A stretch of 45,615 nucleotides of DNA from Bradyrhizobium forestalis (GCF_002795245.1 NZ_PGVG01000050.1:1-45615), one strand, 5' to 3'; shown: positions 33,991 to 42,460, counted from the stretch's first letter. Numbers and translations: made by a program. Notes: generated from the letters alone by a model not told the origin.

Positions 33991-34323
33991 GTCATCCTCC
34001 CACAACCCTGGCGCTCGCGAGAAGCCTCCCGGCCGCGCACATTGGAACCGATAGTAACGGCACGAATAGTAAATCGTGAAGGTGGTTGTTGGTTGCGAAT
34101 GCACCGGAAGCTTAATGCCTTGCCGGGTGTTCGGGCCTCAGGCGCCGTCGCACGGGTGTCACAGGCGACGAAGTCGTCAATCCTCGCCGGGCACCGGTTC
34201 ATCAATCGGAGACATGCGTCTTGTGCAGTGCACGCAAATTCCAGGCTTTGACTTGGCGCAAGGATGCCCGATCATGACGCTGCGATCCTTCTCCAAGCGA
34301 AAGGTCAGACAGGGAGTACGACG
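33991..34323. other. Intergenic region between divergent glgC and the Gly/Tyr-rich gene
   Basis: It contains a candidate promoter for the rightward gene: TTGACT at 34248 with GATCAT/ATCATG 16-17 bases on. On the minus strand TTCACG is followed 18 bases later by TACTAT, a possible glgC promoter near 34045-34076. No operator or small gene is evident. Confidence 0.4.
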
Positions 34324-34758
34324 ATGAGGATCTGGAAGACGGCAATTGCCTGTTCGCTGGCCGGCGCGGTCATGGCGGCCCAGATCGGGCAGGCCACGGC
34401 GGGCCCGATGCCGACGAACGTCGCGACGATGAAGGCTGCGGCCGGCGACGACGTCGCGCAGGTGCATTGGCGCGGCGGCGGATGGGGCTGGGGTCTTGGT
34501 GGTCTCGCGGCCGGTGCGATCATCGGCGGTGCCATCGCGGCCGGCGCCCCTTACGGCTACGGCTATTATGGCGGACCGTACTATGGCGGCTATGGTTATC
34601 CGGGGTACGGCTATGGTTATGCCCCGGCCTATTACGGCTATGGCTACGGGCCGTCCTATGCCTATCCGCGATACTATCGGCCTTATCGTCCGTATTACAG
34701 CTATGGCTATTACCGGCCGTACCGGGTTTATCACCGTCGCTACTACAGATATTGGTGA
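34324..34758 (+). CDS. Secreted Gly/Tyr-rich protein
   Basis: Protein of 144 aa with a signal peptide (MRIWKTAIACSLAGAVMAAQ, cleavage near ATA-GP). After a short polar part comes a glycine-zipper segment (GGWGWGLGGLAAGAIIGGAI, about residues 51-70) that could insert in a membrane. The last 70 residues are almost only Tyr, Gly, Pro and Arg in YGYG, YYGG and RPY repeats. AGGGAG precedes the ATG. Such small exported proteins are frequent in Bradyrhizobium and are thought to be cell-envelope components; their function is unknown. The Arg/Tyr-rich end suggests binding to polyanions or wall polymers. Confidence 0.75.
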   Translation: MRIWKTAIACSLAGAVMAAQIGQATAGPMPTNVATMKAAAGDDVAQVHWRGGGWGWGLGGLAAGAIIGGAIAAGAPYGYGYYGGPYYGGYGYPGYGYGYAPAYYGYGYGPSYAYPRYYRPYRPYYSYGYYRPYRVYHRRYYRYW

Positions 34759-34768
34759 GACCGCGCGG

Positions 34769-34867
34769 CTAGAACGAGAGCCACACGATCAGGCTCATGC
34801 ATGCGAAATGCATGAGCACGATCGTGGCGAGATGCAGCGGGCCGGGCTTGAGGCGAGGTGCGCGCAT
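34769..34867 (-). CDS. Putative 32-aa membrane miniprotein
   Basis: Minus-strand frame that starts 15 bases after the SsuA-like stop, behind a GGTGGAGG site. It encodes a positively charged N-terminus (MRAPRLKPGPLHL) followed by one hydrophobic span (ATIVLMHFACMSLIVWLSF) and stops. Inside-positive charge and one span fit a single-pass inner-membrane small protein. It would be cotranscribed with the binding-protein gene. No family is recognised; its reality depends on conservation. Confidence 0.4.
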   Translation of the reverse strand: MRAPRLKPGPLHLATIVLMHFACMSLIVWLSF

Positions 34868-34881
34868 CCCGCCGCCTCCAC

Positions 34882-35862
34882 CTAGTTCGATCCTGCGGCC
34901 GCAGCCGTGAAGCTGCGGTCGAGGGCTTTGCTGACGTCGATCTTCTTTGGCAGGATTGCGTAGCGCGTCGAGCGGTCCGAGGCTTCCTGCACCTCCTTGA
35001 CCACGCTCTCGTCGATCACGATCGGGCTGGTGCGCTGCGCGGTGTAGGCTGACAGCAGTACGTCTTCGGGCAGCTTGGTCAGCTCGGCCGTGTTCCTGGC
35101 ATATTCCGGAAGGTGATCCAGCGACCACAGCCGCGCCTTGTTCAGCCGCTGCACCAGATCCTGCACCGCCGCGCGTTTGGTGGCGATGGCGTTGTCGGAG
35201 GCGACGATGAAGGTAATGGTCGGTGTCAGGCCCTCGCCGTCGGCGATCACGCGGGCCTTGTCTTTCAACGTCGCGAACGAGACGTAGGGCTCCCACACCG
35301 CCCAGGCGTCGATCGAGCCGGCGACCAGGGCGATCTTGGCATCGACCGGGCCGAGCGGCGCGAAGGTCGCATCCTCCAGCCTGATCTGTGCCTTCTCCAA
35401 TGTCGCGTTGATCAGGAACTGGCCCCAGCCGCCGCGCGTGCCGGCAAGCCGCTTGCCCCTGAGGTCGGCAGCCGATTTGATCGGCGAATCCTGACGCACG
35501 AGGATGGCCTGCGTCTTGGCGTCCGACCTGGTTCCGCCGATCGCCTTGATCGGTGCGCCCGCCGCATAGACCGAGAGGAAGGAGAGGTCGCCGGTGTAGC
35601 CGACGTCGAGCGCGCCGGCGTTGAGCGCTTCCAGGATCGGCGCGGCCGCGGGGAATTCCGACCATTCGATCTTGTAGGGCAGGTCCTTCGCATAGCCTGA
35701 GATCTCCAGCAGCGAACGGTTGCCGCCTTTCTGGTCGCCGACGCGCAGCACGACGGTGTCGGCGGCAAAGGACGCGGCGGCCGTCGACAAGGTGATGGCG
35801 GCGGCGAGCAGCGATGCGGCGAGCCGTCGGGTGATGGAATGGTCGTGAGAGATGATGCTCAT
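34882..35862 (-). CDS. Sulfonate ABC transporter substrate-binding protein (SsuA-like), divergent copy
   Basis: Periplasmic binding protein of 326 aa with an N-terminal signal (LAASLLAAAITLSTAAASFA). The mature start VLRVGDQKGGNRSLLE and DLPYKIEWSEFPAAAPILEALNAGALDVG are the SsuA pattern, near identical in layout to the protein at 41522..42460, so the two are paralogues. The ATG at 35862 is chosen because the 99 upstream codons belong to the intergenic region. It is divergent from the sulfonate operon and shares a promoter motif with it. It has no permease of its own here and probably feeds the permease encoded at 37419. Confidence 0.92.
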   Translation of the reverse strand: MSIISHDHSITRRLAASLLAAAITLSTAAASFAADTVVLRVGDQKGGNRSLLEISGYAKDLPYKIEWSEFPAAAPILEALNAGALDVGYTGDLSFLSVYAAGAPIKAIGGTRSDAKTQAILVRQDSPIKSAADLRGKRLAGTRGGWGQFLINATLEKAQIRLEDATFAPLGPVDAKIALVAGSIDAWAVWEPYVSFATLKDKARVIADGEGLTPTITFIVASDNAIATKRAAVQDLVQRLNKARLWSLDHLPEYARNTAELTKLPEDVLLSAYTAQRTSPIVIDESVVKEVQEASDRSTRYAILPKKIDVSKALDRSFTAAAAGSN

Positions 35863-35921
35863 TGGATCCGTCTTGTTGCTTGGCTCATGAGGCGTGAGCG
35901 AAAGATGCAGCGGGACGATCA

Positions 35922-35957
35922 AGTCTATGAGCGCGCGATACGCAGTCAATGAAATGG
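35922..35957 (-). promoter_or_regulatory. Promoter of the leftward SsuA-like gene
   Basis: On the minus strand CCATTTCATTGAC (35957-35945) provides the -35 TTGACT, followed after 16 bases by TAGACT (35927-35922). TSS is expected near 35915, giving a leader of about 53 bases. The 13-bp motif is an exact inverted copy of the one at 36170..36182. Confidence 0.5.
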
Positions 35958-36169
35958 CAAACCGTATTGCGAATGCGATGAGCAAGGACGTTTCAACGAA
36001 CCGGTGCTTTCGAGAACGCGCGGCGCGCACGGTGGAAAGATGCACACGGATGGAGCAAGCGAGGGGCGAGCGGCGCGCTCTGCACGTCGATGCATCTGCA
36101 AAAATCCTTTCATCGTTCCCGCGCGCGCCGATGGAGAGAATGACTTCGCTCCGCACCACATTCGAAATT

Positions 36170-36207
36170 CCATTTCATTGACGATGCCGCGAACGCGCCG
36201 CATGATT
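36170..36207 (+). promoter_or_regulatory. Promoter of the rightward sulfonate operon
   Basis: CCATTTCATTGAC (36170-36182) ends in the -35 TTGACG (36178-36183). CATGAT (36201-36206) follows at 17 bases as the -10. TSS is expected near 36213, leaving a leader of about 128 bases before the first ATG. Confidence 0.5.
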
Positions 36208-36280
36208 TGCGCATCGCATCAACGCGGCGCGAGAAGCGCCGGCGGGAAAATTTTCTCTCAACGCAGCTCCGTACGGAACA

Positions 36281-36303
36281 TGCGCAACGCGAACCGTTGC
36301 GCA
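36281..36303 (+). promoter_or_regulatory. Perfect 9-bp stem-loop in the sulfonate operon leader
   Basis: TGCGCAACG-CGAAC-CGTTGCGCA, 37 bases before the start codon. No U-run follows, so it is not a standard terminator. It may be a DNA operator or an RNA control or stability hairpin. Confidence 0.4.
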
Positions 36304-36340
36304 AATGGCGGAGCCGTGCCAGCGCAGGAGCCAGGGGCCG

Positions 36341-37441
36341 ATGACCAACGACAACAAGCGCAGCGGATCGACATTCGACCGGCGCCATCTGCTGCAGGCG
36401 GGGCTTGCCGCCGCCTTCGCGGCGCCGCTCGGTGCGCTCGGGGCGCAGGCCTTCGCACCGCGCGGGATCGCGCCCGGCGTCGACCTCTCGGAGTTTCCGC
36501 TGTGCCGCACCGCCTCCGACGCGCCTGCGCTCACCGGCGCGCCGCGCAAGCTGAAACTGTCGTGGAATGCCGGCGCCGTCTGTCTCGCGCCGGTGCCGGT
36601 CGCGATCGAGCACGGCTTCTTCCAGAAGCACAATCTGGACGTCGAGCTCGTCAATTATTCCGGCTCGACCGACCAGCTGCTCGAGGCGATCGCGACGGGC
36701 AAGAGCGATGCCGGGCTCGGCATGGCGCTGCGTTGGCTGAAGCCGCTGGAGCAGGGGTTTGATGTCAAGATCGCCGCGGGCACCCATGGCGGCTGCATGC
36801 GCGTGCTTTCGCGCACCGACTCCGGCGTCAGCAAGCTTGCCGACCTCAAGGGCAAGATCGTCGCGGTCGGCGATCTCGCGGGGCCCGACAAGAACTTCTT
36901 CTCGATCCAGCTCGCCAAGCTCGGTATCGATCCGGTCAGGGATGTCGACTGGCGCGCCTATCCCGGCAATCTGCTCAACGTCGCCGTCGAGAAGGGCGAG
37001 GTGCAGGCGTTCCTCTCGTCAGACCCGCTCGCTTATCTCTGGCTCAAGGACACGCAATACAAGGAAGTCGCATCCAATCTCGACGGAGAGTACCGCGAAA
37101 AGAGCTGCTGCATCCTCGGCCTGCGCGGCAGCCTGGTGCGCGAAGAGCCGCAGGTCGCACGTGCCATCACCCAGGCGCTGCTCGATGCCGCGATGTTCAC
37201 CTCGCAGAACTCCGCGGTCGCCGCAAAATCGTTCCAGCCCTACGCGCCCAAGGCGGCGACGCTCGCCGACATCGAGGGCATGGTGCGCTACCACACCCAC
37301 CATCATCATCCCGTCGGCGATGTGCTCAAGCGCGAGCTCAAGGCCTATGCGGACGATCTCAAGAGCGTGCAGGTGTTCAAGCCGAGCACCGACACGGCCA
37401 AATTCGCGGAGCGCATCTATGTCGACGTATTCGCTGTCTGA
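36341..37441 (+). CDS. ABC transporter substrate-binding protein with Tat-like signal
   Basis: Binding protein of 366 aa opening the sulfonate operon. The N-terminus has FDRRHLLQAGLAAAFAAPLGAL, a Tat-type signal with twin Arg, unlike the Sec signals of the two SsuA-like proteins nearby. The mature part follows the NMT1/SsuA pattern (LKLSWNAGAVCLAPVPVAIEHGFF, KLADLKGKIVAVGDLAGPDK). A HTHHHHPVG histidine cluster lies near residue 325 and could bind metal. The ATG at 36341 has GGGG before it; an upstream in-frame ATG would break the signal. The permease gene begins 23 bases before the end of this gene in another frame. Confidence 0.88.
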   Translation: MTNDNKRSGSTFDRRHLLQAGLAAAFAAPLGALGAQAFAPRGIAPGVDLSEFPLCRTASDAPALTGAPRKLKLSWNAGAVCLAPVPVAIEHGFFQKHNLDVELVNYSGSTDQLLEAIATGKSDAGLGMALRWLKPLEQGFDVKIAAGTHGGCMRVLSRTDSGVSKLADLKGKIVAVGDLAGPDKNFFSIQLAKLGIDPVRDVDWRAYPGNLLNVAVEKGEVQAFLSSDPLAYLWLKDTQYKEVASNLDGEYREKSCCILGLRGSLVREEPQVARAITQALLDAAMFTSQNSAVAAKSFQPYAPKAATLADIEGMVRYHTHHHHPVGDVLKRELKAYADDLKSVQVFKPSTDTAKFAERIYVDVFAV

Positions 37442-38441
37442 CGGCCTTGCCTCCGGCGCGCCGCGCTCCTCGCGCGCGCCGCTGCTTGCGACCTGGATCC
37501 GGGACTCCGGCGCCGGCGTTCTCGCCAGCATCGCCTGGATCGCCTTCGGCCTGTCTTGCCTGTGGTGGGCGGACGTCGGCGACTGGTCGCGCACGCACTC
37601 GCTCGGCATTGCCGCCTTCGTCATCGCGGCGATCGCGCTGTTCGGAACCGTCGGCGCCGACTATCTCGGGGCGGCGGGACAAGCGTTGCACAAGCGGGCG
37701 CCGTGGCTGGTCGCGCTCGGTGCGTTCCTGACGGTTTGGGAGGTTGCGACCGCAAAATTCGCCTGGCTGCCACTGCCATTCTTTCCGCCGCCGCAGGCGA
37801 TCATCGATGTCTATACCGACGATCTGCCAAAACTGCTCGACAGCGTCTTTGCCTCGATCAAGCTGCAGCTTGGCGGCTATCTGATCGGCGTCGCGATCGG
37901 CTTCCTGACCGGCGTCTCGATCGGCTGGTCGCGCGCGGTCGGCTATTGGGTGCATCCGGTGCTGCGCTTTATCGGTCCGCTACCAGCGACCGCCTGGCTG
38001 CCGATCGCCTTTTTCACGTTTCCCTCGAGCTGGAGCGCCTCGACGTTCCTGATTGCGCTGGCGACGGGCTTTCCCGTCACCGTGCTGACCTGGTCGGGCG
38101 TCGCGAGCGTCAGCAACGCCTATTACGATGTTGCGCGCACGCTCGGCGCAAAACCGTCCTTCCTGGTTCTGAAGGTCGCAATCCCCGCGGCGTTGCCGCA
38201 CGTCTTCGTCGGGCTGTTCATGGGGCTGGGCTCGTCCTTCGCCGTGCTCGTCGTCGCCGAGATGATCGGCGTCAAGGCCGGGCTCGGCTGGTACCTGCAA
38301 TGGGCGCAGGGCTGGGCCGCCTACGCCAACATGTATGCGGCGTTGATCGTGATGTCGCTGCTCTGCTCCGGCGCGATCACGCTGCTGTTTTCGATCCGCG
38401 ATCGCCTCCTGGTCTGGCAGAAGGGGACCGTCAAATGGTAG
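37419..38441 (+). CDS. Sulfonate-type ABC transporter permease with extended N-terminus
   Basis: Membrane subunit of 340 aa, about 70 longer than usual SsuC proteins. The extra N-terminal part (residues 25-100) contributes two or three additional hydrophobic segments (GVLASIAWIAFGLSCLWWAD, GIAAFVIAAIALFGTVGADY). The BPD permease domain follows from about residue 150, with the coupling loop ARTLGAKPSFLVLKVAIPAALPHVF near 240-265. It overlaps the binding-protein gene by 23 bases and its stop overlaps the ATPase start. It is the only permease in the island, so it may serve all three binding proteins. Confidence 0.92.
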   Translation: MSTYSLSDGLASGAPRSSRAPLLATWIRDSGAGVLASIAWIAFGLSCLWWADVGDWSRTHSLGIAAFVIAAIALFGTVGADYLGAAGQALHKRAPWLVALGAFLTVWEVATAKFAWLPLPFFPPPQAIIDVYTDDLPKLLDSVFASIKLQLGGYLIGVAIGFLTGVSIGWSRAVGYWVHPVLRFIGPLPATAWLPIAFFTFPSSWSASTFLIALATGFPVTVLTWSGVASVSNAYYDVARTLGAKPSFLVLKVAIPAALPHVFVGLFMGLGSSFAVLVVAEMIGVKAGLGWYLQWAQGWAAYANMYAALIVMSLLCSGAITLLFSIRDRLLVWQKGTVKW

Positions 38442-39232
38442 CCACAGCTCTTGCTGAAGCGGTCATGCATCCGGCGGCGGGCGCCGCGCTCGACATCGAG
38501 CAGGTCAGCCACGCCTTCGACATCGACGGGACCGAGCTGCCGGTGCTCAGCGACGTCAGCATCTCGGTTGAGCCCGGCGAATTCGTCGCGCTGCTTGGGC
38601 CGTCCGGCTGCGGCAAATCGACCTTGCTGCGGCTGGTCGCTGGCCTCGACAAGCCCAAGGCGGGGAGATTGCGGGAGGACGAGGCGCGCATTCGAAACCC
38701 GCATCCCTCGCGCGTCGTCGTGTTCCAGGATCCGACCCTGTTTCCCTGGCGGTCGGTCTGGGACAACGTCGCCCTGGGCCTCGAGGCCCAGGGCATTTTG
38801 AAGAGCCAGCGTCACCGCGTCGACGCCGCGCTCGATCTCGTCGGGCTGTCGTCGTTCCGCAACGCCTATCCGCACCAGCTCTCCGGCGGCATGGCGCAGC
38901 GCGTCGCGTTGGCGCGGGCGCTGGTGAACGATCCAAAAATCCTGATCCTCGACGAGCCGCTGGGAAAGCTGGACTCGCTGACCCGCATCACCATGCAGGC
39001 CGAGTTGGTCTCGCTGTGGCAGCGCAAGGGGTTCACCACGCTCCTGGTCACGCATGACGCCGAGGAGGCGCTCGTGCTGGCCAACCGCGTCATCGTGTTC
39101 AGCGAGCGCCCCGCGCGCGTGAAGGCTGACATCCGCGTGGACCGTCCATATCCGCGCCATCGCGGAGATCCATATCTCGCCGATCTGCGCCGCCAGATCC
39201 TCGGCCTGTTGGGGCTGGACGCCACATGGTAA
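38435..39232 (+). CDS. Sulfonate-type ABC transporter ATPase
   Basis: ATPase of 265 aa pairing with the preceding permease. Walker A GPSGCGKST is near residues 56-64, signature LSGGMAQRVALARAL near 147-161, Walker B ILILDEPLGKLD near 167-178 and H-loop LVTHDAEEAL near 205. FQDPTLFPW is the Q-loop typical of SsuB/TauB. The N-terminal 20 residues precede the family core and contain no motif. The start overlaps the permease stop (ATGGTAG) and AGGGG lies ten bases upstream. The stop overlaps the next gene by seven bases, so translation of the whole operon is coupled. Confidence 0.93.
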   Translation: MVATALAEAVMHPAAGAALDIEQVSHAFDIDGTELPVLSDVSISVEPGEFVALLGPSGCGKSTLLRLVAGLDKPKAGRLREDEARIRNPHPSRVVVFQDPTLFPWRSVWDNVALGLEAQGILKSQRHRVDAALDLVGLSSFRNAYPHQLSGGMAQRVALARALVNDPKILILDEPLGKLDSLTRITMQAELVSLWQRKGFTTLLVTHDAEEALVLANRVIVFSERPARVKADIRVDRPYPRHRGDPYLADLRRQILGLLGLDATW

Positions 39233-40407
39233 CCTCTGCAGCCAAGGGTCGCACGGCTCGCAGCGAATCCGACTACATCGCGCGCGCCGAGGCGCTGGCC
39301 GAGGTCTTCGCCGCGCGCGCAGCCGAGCACGACCGTACCGGCAGCTTTCCCCTCGAGAATTTTCGCGAACTGTCCGAGGCGGGCCTGCTGTCGCTGACGG
39401 TGCCGGCGGTCCATGGCGGCGGCGGAGCGGGCGCGCGCTACGCCGCGCGCGTCCTCGGTATCGTCGGCAAGGCCGATGCGTCGACCGCGCTGGTGCTGTC
39501 GATGCACTACATCAATCATCTCGTCATGGCGCGCAGCCCGACCTGGCCGGCGCGGCAGGCGCGCAAGCTCGCGCATGAGAGCGTCGAAGGCCTTGCGCTC
39601 GTCAACGCGCTGCGCGTCGAGCCGGAGCTCGGCTCGCCGTCGCGCGGCGGCCTGCCGGCGACGATCGCGCGACGTACCGACACCGGCTGGCGTCTCACCG
39701 GCCACAAGATCTATTCGACGGGGGCGCCGATCCTGAAATGGTACCTGGTCTGGACGCGGACGGACGAGGCCGAGCCGCGCGTCGGACAGTTCCTCGTGCC
39801 GGCGGGCCTGCCGGGCACGCGCATCGTCGAGACCTGGGACCATCATGGCCTGCGCGCCAGCGGCAGCCACGACGTCATCTTCGACGACGTCGTGATCCCG
39901 CTCGATGCCGAGATCGACGTGCGCAAGCCGGCGGACTGGCGCACGCTCGACGCCACGCAGGCGACCGTCCACACGGTGTTCGTCGCCGCGATCTACGATG
40001 GCGTCGCCCGCGCCGCGCGCGACTGGCTGATCACGTTCCTGAAGCAGCGCGTTCCTGCCGGCCTCGGTGCGCCACTCGCGACCTTAGCCCGCGCGCAGGA
40101 GATCCTCGGTGCCATCGAGGCGCGGCTCACGGTCAATGCACGGTTGATCGACACGTTCGCCCGCGATTTCGATGACGGTGTCGATCTCTCCAGCGGCGAG
40201 TCCAACGTGATCAAGCTGACGGTCACCAACAACGCGGTGGGCGTGGTCGAAGATGCCTTGTCGCTGACGGGCAATCACGGCCTGTCTCGTACCAATCCGC
40301 TGGAGCGGCATTATCGCGACGTGCTGTGCGGGCGCGTGCACACCCCGCAGGACGATTCCACGCGCATCGGCCTCGGCCATGCCGCATTGAGCCTCCAGCC
40401 TTTCTGA
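39226..40407 (+). CDS. Acyl-CoA dehydrogenase-like flavoprotein (SfnB/DszC-type)
   Basis: Protein of 393 aa with the acyl-CoA dehydrogenase fold: N-terminal helical domain (LENFRELSEAGLLSLTVPAVHGG), central beta domain with GWRLTGHKIYSTGAPI, and C-terminal helical part ending HYRDVLCGRVHTPQDD. In sulfur operons such proteins (SfnB, DszC relatives) are thought to be flavin-dependent oxygenases or dehydrogenases acting on organosulfur compounds rather than on acyl-CoA. The position between an SsuB-like ATPase and an SsuD-like monooxygenase supports that use. Whether it keeps the dehydrogenase base Glu cannot be told by eye. Confidence 0.85.
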   Translation: MVTSAAKGRTARSESDYIARAEALAEVFAARAAEHDRTGSFPLENFRELSEAGLLSLTVPAVHGGGGAGARYAARVLGIVGKADASTALVLSMHYINHLVMARSPTWPARQARKLAHESVEGLALVNALRVEPELGSPSRGGLPATIARRTDTGWRLTGHKIYSTGAPILKWYLVWTRTDEAEPRVGQFLVPAGLPGTRIVETWDHHGLRASGSHDVIFDDVVIPLDAEIDVRKPADWRTLDATQATVHTVFVAAIYDGVARAARDWLITFLKQRVPAGLGAPLATLARAQEILGAIEARLTVNARLIDTFARDFDDGVDLSSGESNVIKLTVTNNAVGVVEDALSLTGNHGLSRTNPLERHYRDVLCGRVHTPQDDSTRIGLGHAALSLQPF

Positions 40408-40424
40408 AAAACAGGGGGACGATC

Positions 40425-41525
40425 ATGTCGATCGAGTTCATCGGCTTCATCAGCAACAACAATTCGTCCGAGACCATCGTCCGCGAAGGGGCGGTCCTCG
40501 ATCCCACCCACATCGAGACGGTGGCGAAGGCGCACGAGAACGCCGGCTTCGATCGGGCGCTGCTGGCGTTTCATTCGACGACGCCCGATGCGCTCCAGGT
40601 CGCGCAACACGTGCTCAACCACACTGAGAGGCTCAATGTGCTGATCGCGCAGCGGCCCGGCTTCACCGCGCCGACGCTGCTGGCGCGGCAGTTCGCCGTG
40701 CTCGACCAGTTTTCACGCGGCAGGGTCGCGCTCCATGTCATCACCGGCGGCAACGCCACCGAGCTCCGGCAGGACGGCAACACGCTCGACGACAAGGACG
40801 AGCGCTATGCCCGCACCTCCGAATTCCTCGATGTGCTCAAGCTGGAGTGGGTCAGCGACAAGCCGTTCAGCTACAAGGGCAGGTATTACCAGGTCGAGAA
40901 TGCTTTCTCGCAGGTGAAGCCGTATCGCCCGGAGGGCATCCGCGTCTATTTCGGCGGCGCCTCGGATGCGGCGATCGACGTCGCCGGCAAGCACGCCGAC
41001 ACGTTTGCGCTGTGGGGCGAATCCTATGCGCAGGTGCGCGATGTCACCTCGCGCGTGCACAACGCGGCGGTGAGGCAGGGCCGGCCGACGCCGAGCTTCA
41101 GTCTCTCAGTGCGGCCGATCATTGCCCCGACCGAAAAGCAGGCCTGGGAAAAGGCAGAAGATATTCTGGCGTGCGCCACCGCGCTGCAGGACAAGACCGG
41201 CTATCGCAAGCCCGCCGACGGCCATGCCACCGCCGGTGCGCGGCGCCTGCTCGCCCTCGCCGACCAGGGCAGCCGGATCGACAAGCGGCTCTGGACCAAG
41301 ATCGCAAAGCTCACCGGCGCCAACAGCAACACCACCGCGCTGGTCGGAACACCCGAGCAGGTCGCCGAAGTCTTCGGCGATTATTACGACCTCGGCATCA
41401 GCCATTTCCTGATCCGCGGCTTCGATCCCCTGATTGACGCCATCGAATATGGCCGGGAGCTGATCCCGCTGACGCGCGAGCTGGTCGCCAAGCGCCGGGC
41501 GGTTCGCGGAGAGGCCGCGGAATGA
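40425..41525 (+). CDS. FMNH2-dependent sulfonate monooxygenase (SsuD-like, luciferase family)
   Basis: Flavin-dependent monooxygenase of 366 aa in the bacterial luciferase-like class. Landmarks: FIGFISNNNSSETI at the N-terminus, RLNVLIAQRPGFTAPTLLARQFAVLDQFSRGRVALHVITGG (near 68-110) and PEGIRVYFGGASDAAIDVAGKHAD, as in SsuD. It should cleave C-S bonds in alkanesulfonates or related sulfones using reduced FMN and oxygen, releasing sulfite. A flavin reductase (SsuE-like) is not encoded here. AGGGGGAC before ATG 40425 sets the start, 17 bases after the dehydrogenase-like gene. The stop overlaps the next gene (ATGA). Confidence 0.9.
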   Translation: MSIEFIGFISNNNSSETIVREGAVLDPTHIETVAKAHENAGFDRALLAFHSTTPDALQVAQHVLNHTERLNVLIAQRPGFTAPTLLARQFAVLDQFSRGRVALHVITGGNATELRQDGNTLDDKDERYARTSEFLDVLKLEWVSDKPFSYKGRYYQVENAFSQVKPYRPEGIRVYFGGASDAAIDVAGKHADTFALWGESYAQVRDVTSRVHNAAVRQGRPTPSFSLSVRPIIAPTEKQAWEKAEDILACATALQDKTGYRKPADGHATAGARRLLALADQGSRIDKRLWTKIAKLTGANSNTTALVGTPEQVAEVFGDYYDLGISHFLIRGFDPLIDAIEYGRELIPLTRELVAKRRAVRGEAAE

Positions 41526-42460
41526 TCCGCCTCATGCTGGCCGGTGCGCTGCTGTTCGGCTCGTTCGAGCTGGCGGCAGCGCAAACCACCTTGCGCGTCG
41601 GCGACCAGAAGGGCAATGCGCAGGCCGTGATGGAAGCGGCCAGCGTGCTCAAGGACGTGCCTTACAAGATCGAGTGGAAGGAATTTCCGGCAGCAGCTCC
41701 GCTGCTGGAGGCGCTGAGCGCCGGTGCGATTGAGACCGGGCTCGTCGGCGACGCGCCCTTCACCTTCGCCGCCGCCTCCGGCGCACCGGTGAAGGCGATC
41801 GCCGCCATCCGGCAGACGCGCGAGGGGCTCGCCATCCTCGTGCCGGAGAATTCTCCGATCAAGAGCGTTGCCGATCTGCGCGGCAAGAAGATCGCAACCG
41901 GCCGCGGCTCGATCGGCCATCAGCTGATCCTCGCTGCGCTGGAGAAGAACGGCTGGAGTGCGAGCGACGTGCAGATCGCGTTCCTGGCGCCTTCGGATGC
42001 CAAGATCGCCTACACGCAAGGCTCGGTCGATGCATGGTCGACCTGGGAGCCGTATGTGAGCCAGGAGGAGGTGCTGTTCAAGTCGCGCCGCATCATCACC
42101 TCGGAAGGCCTGACACCGGGTCTGAGCTTCCAGGTCGCAAGGCCCGACGCTATCAGAGACAAGCGTGCCGAGCTGGCCGACTTCATCCGGCGTCTCACCG
42201 CGGCGCGGGCGTGGTCGCTGAACAATGTCGACAGCTACGCCGCGACCTGGGGCAGGCTGATGAACATCCCGACCGCCGTGCCGCAGAACTGGCTCTCGCG
42301 CGCCAAGATCCGCATTGCGCCGATCGATGACGGCGTGGTCGCGGACGAGCAGAGCACGATCGACCTCTATTTCCGCTGGGGGCTGATCAAGCAGAAGCTC
42401 GATGCGGCCGAGATCGTCGATCGCTCGTTCGCGGACGCAATTGCCAAGGCGGGGTTGTAG
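41522..42460 (+). CDS. Sulfonate ABC transporter substrate-binding protein (SsuA-like)
   Basis: Binding protein of 312 aa with a short Sec signal (MIRLMLAGALLFGSFELAAA, cleavage at AAA-QT). TTLRVGDQKGNAQAVMEAAS, VPYKIEWKEFPAAAPLLEALSAGAIETG and SPIKSVADLRGKKIATGRGS match SsuA-type proteins and are paralogous to the divergent gene at 34882..35862. The ATG overlaps the monooxygenase stop, which makes this the last gene of the operon. Having two SsuA-like proteins and one Tat-type protein around one permease suggests a broadened substrate range. Confidence 0.93.
   Translation: MIRLMLAGALLFGSFELAAAQTTLRVGDQKGNAQAVMEAASVLKDVPYKIEWKEFPAAAPLLEALSAGAIETGLVGDAPFTFAAASGAPVKAIAAIRQTREGLAILVPENSPIKSVADLRGKKIATGRGSIGHQLILAALEKNGWSASDVQIAFLAPSDAKIAYTQGSVDAWSTWEPYVSQEEVLFKSRRIITSEGLTPGLSFQVARPDAIRDKRAELADFIRRLTAARAWSLNNVDSYAATWGRLMNIPTAVPQNWLSRAKIRIAPIDDGVVADEQSTIDLYFRWGLIKQKLDAAEIVDRSFADAIAKAGL

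Larger units (their letters stand above)
35863..36340. other. Divergent control region of the sulfonate island
   Basis: The 478 bp between the two binding-protein genes hold two promoters with a shared 13-bp motif and a hairpin-rich leader, described in separate entries. Palindromes in the leader include CGGCGC-GAGAA-GCGCCG at 36225-36241 and GAAAATTTTC at 36246. I see no gene in it. Confidence 0.6.

Noticed and set aside
36275..36298. GGAAC-N15-CGTT in the sulfonate leader as a third EcfG promoter
   Set aside because: The spacer is 15, not 16-17, and CGTT is part of the perfect hairpin arm. The -35/-10 at 36178 explains the operon better.
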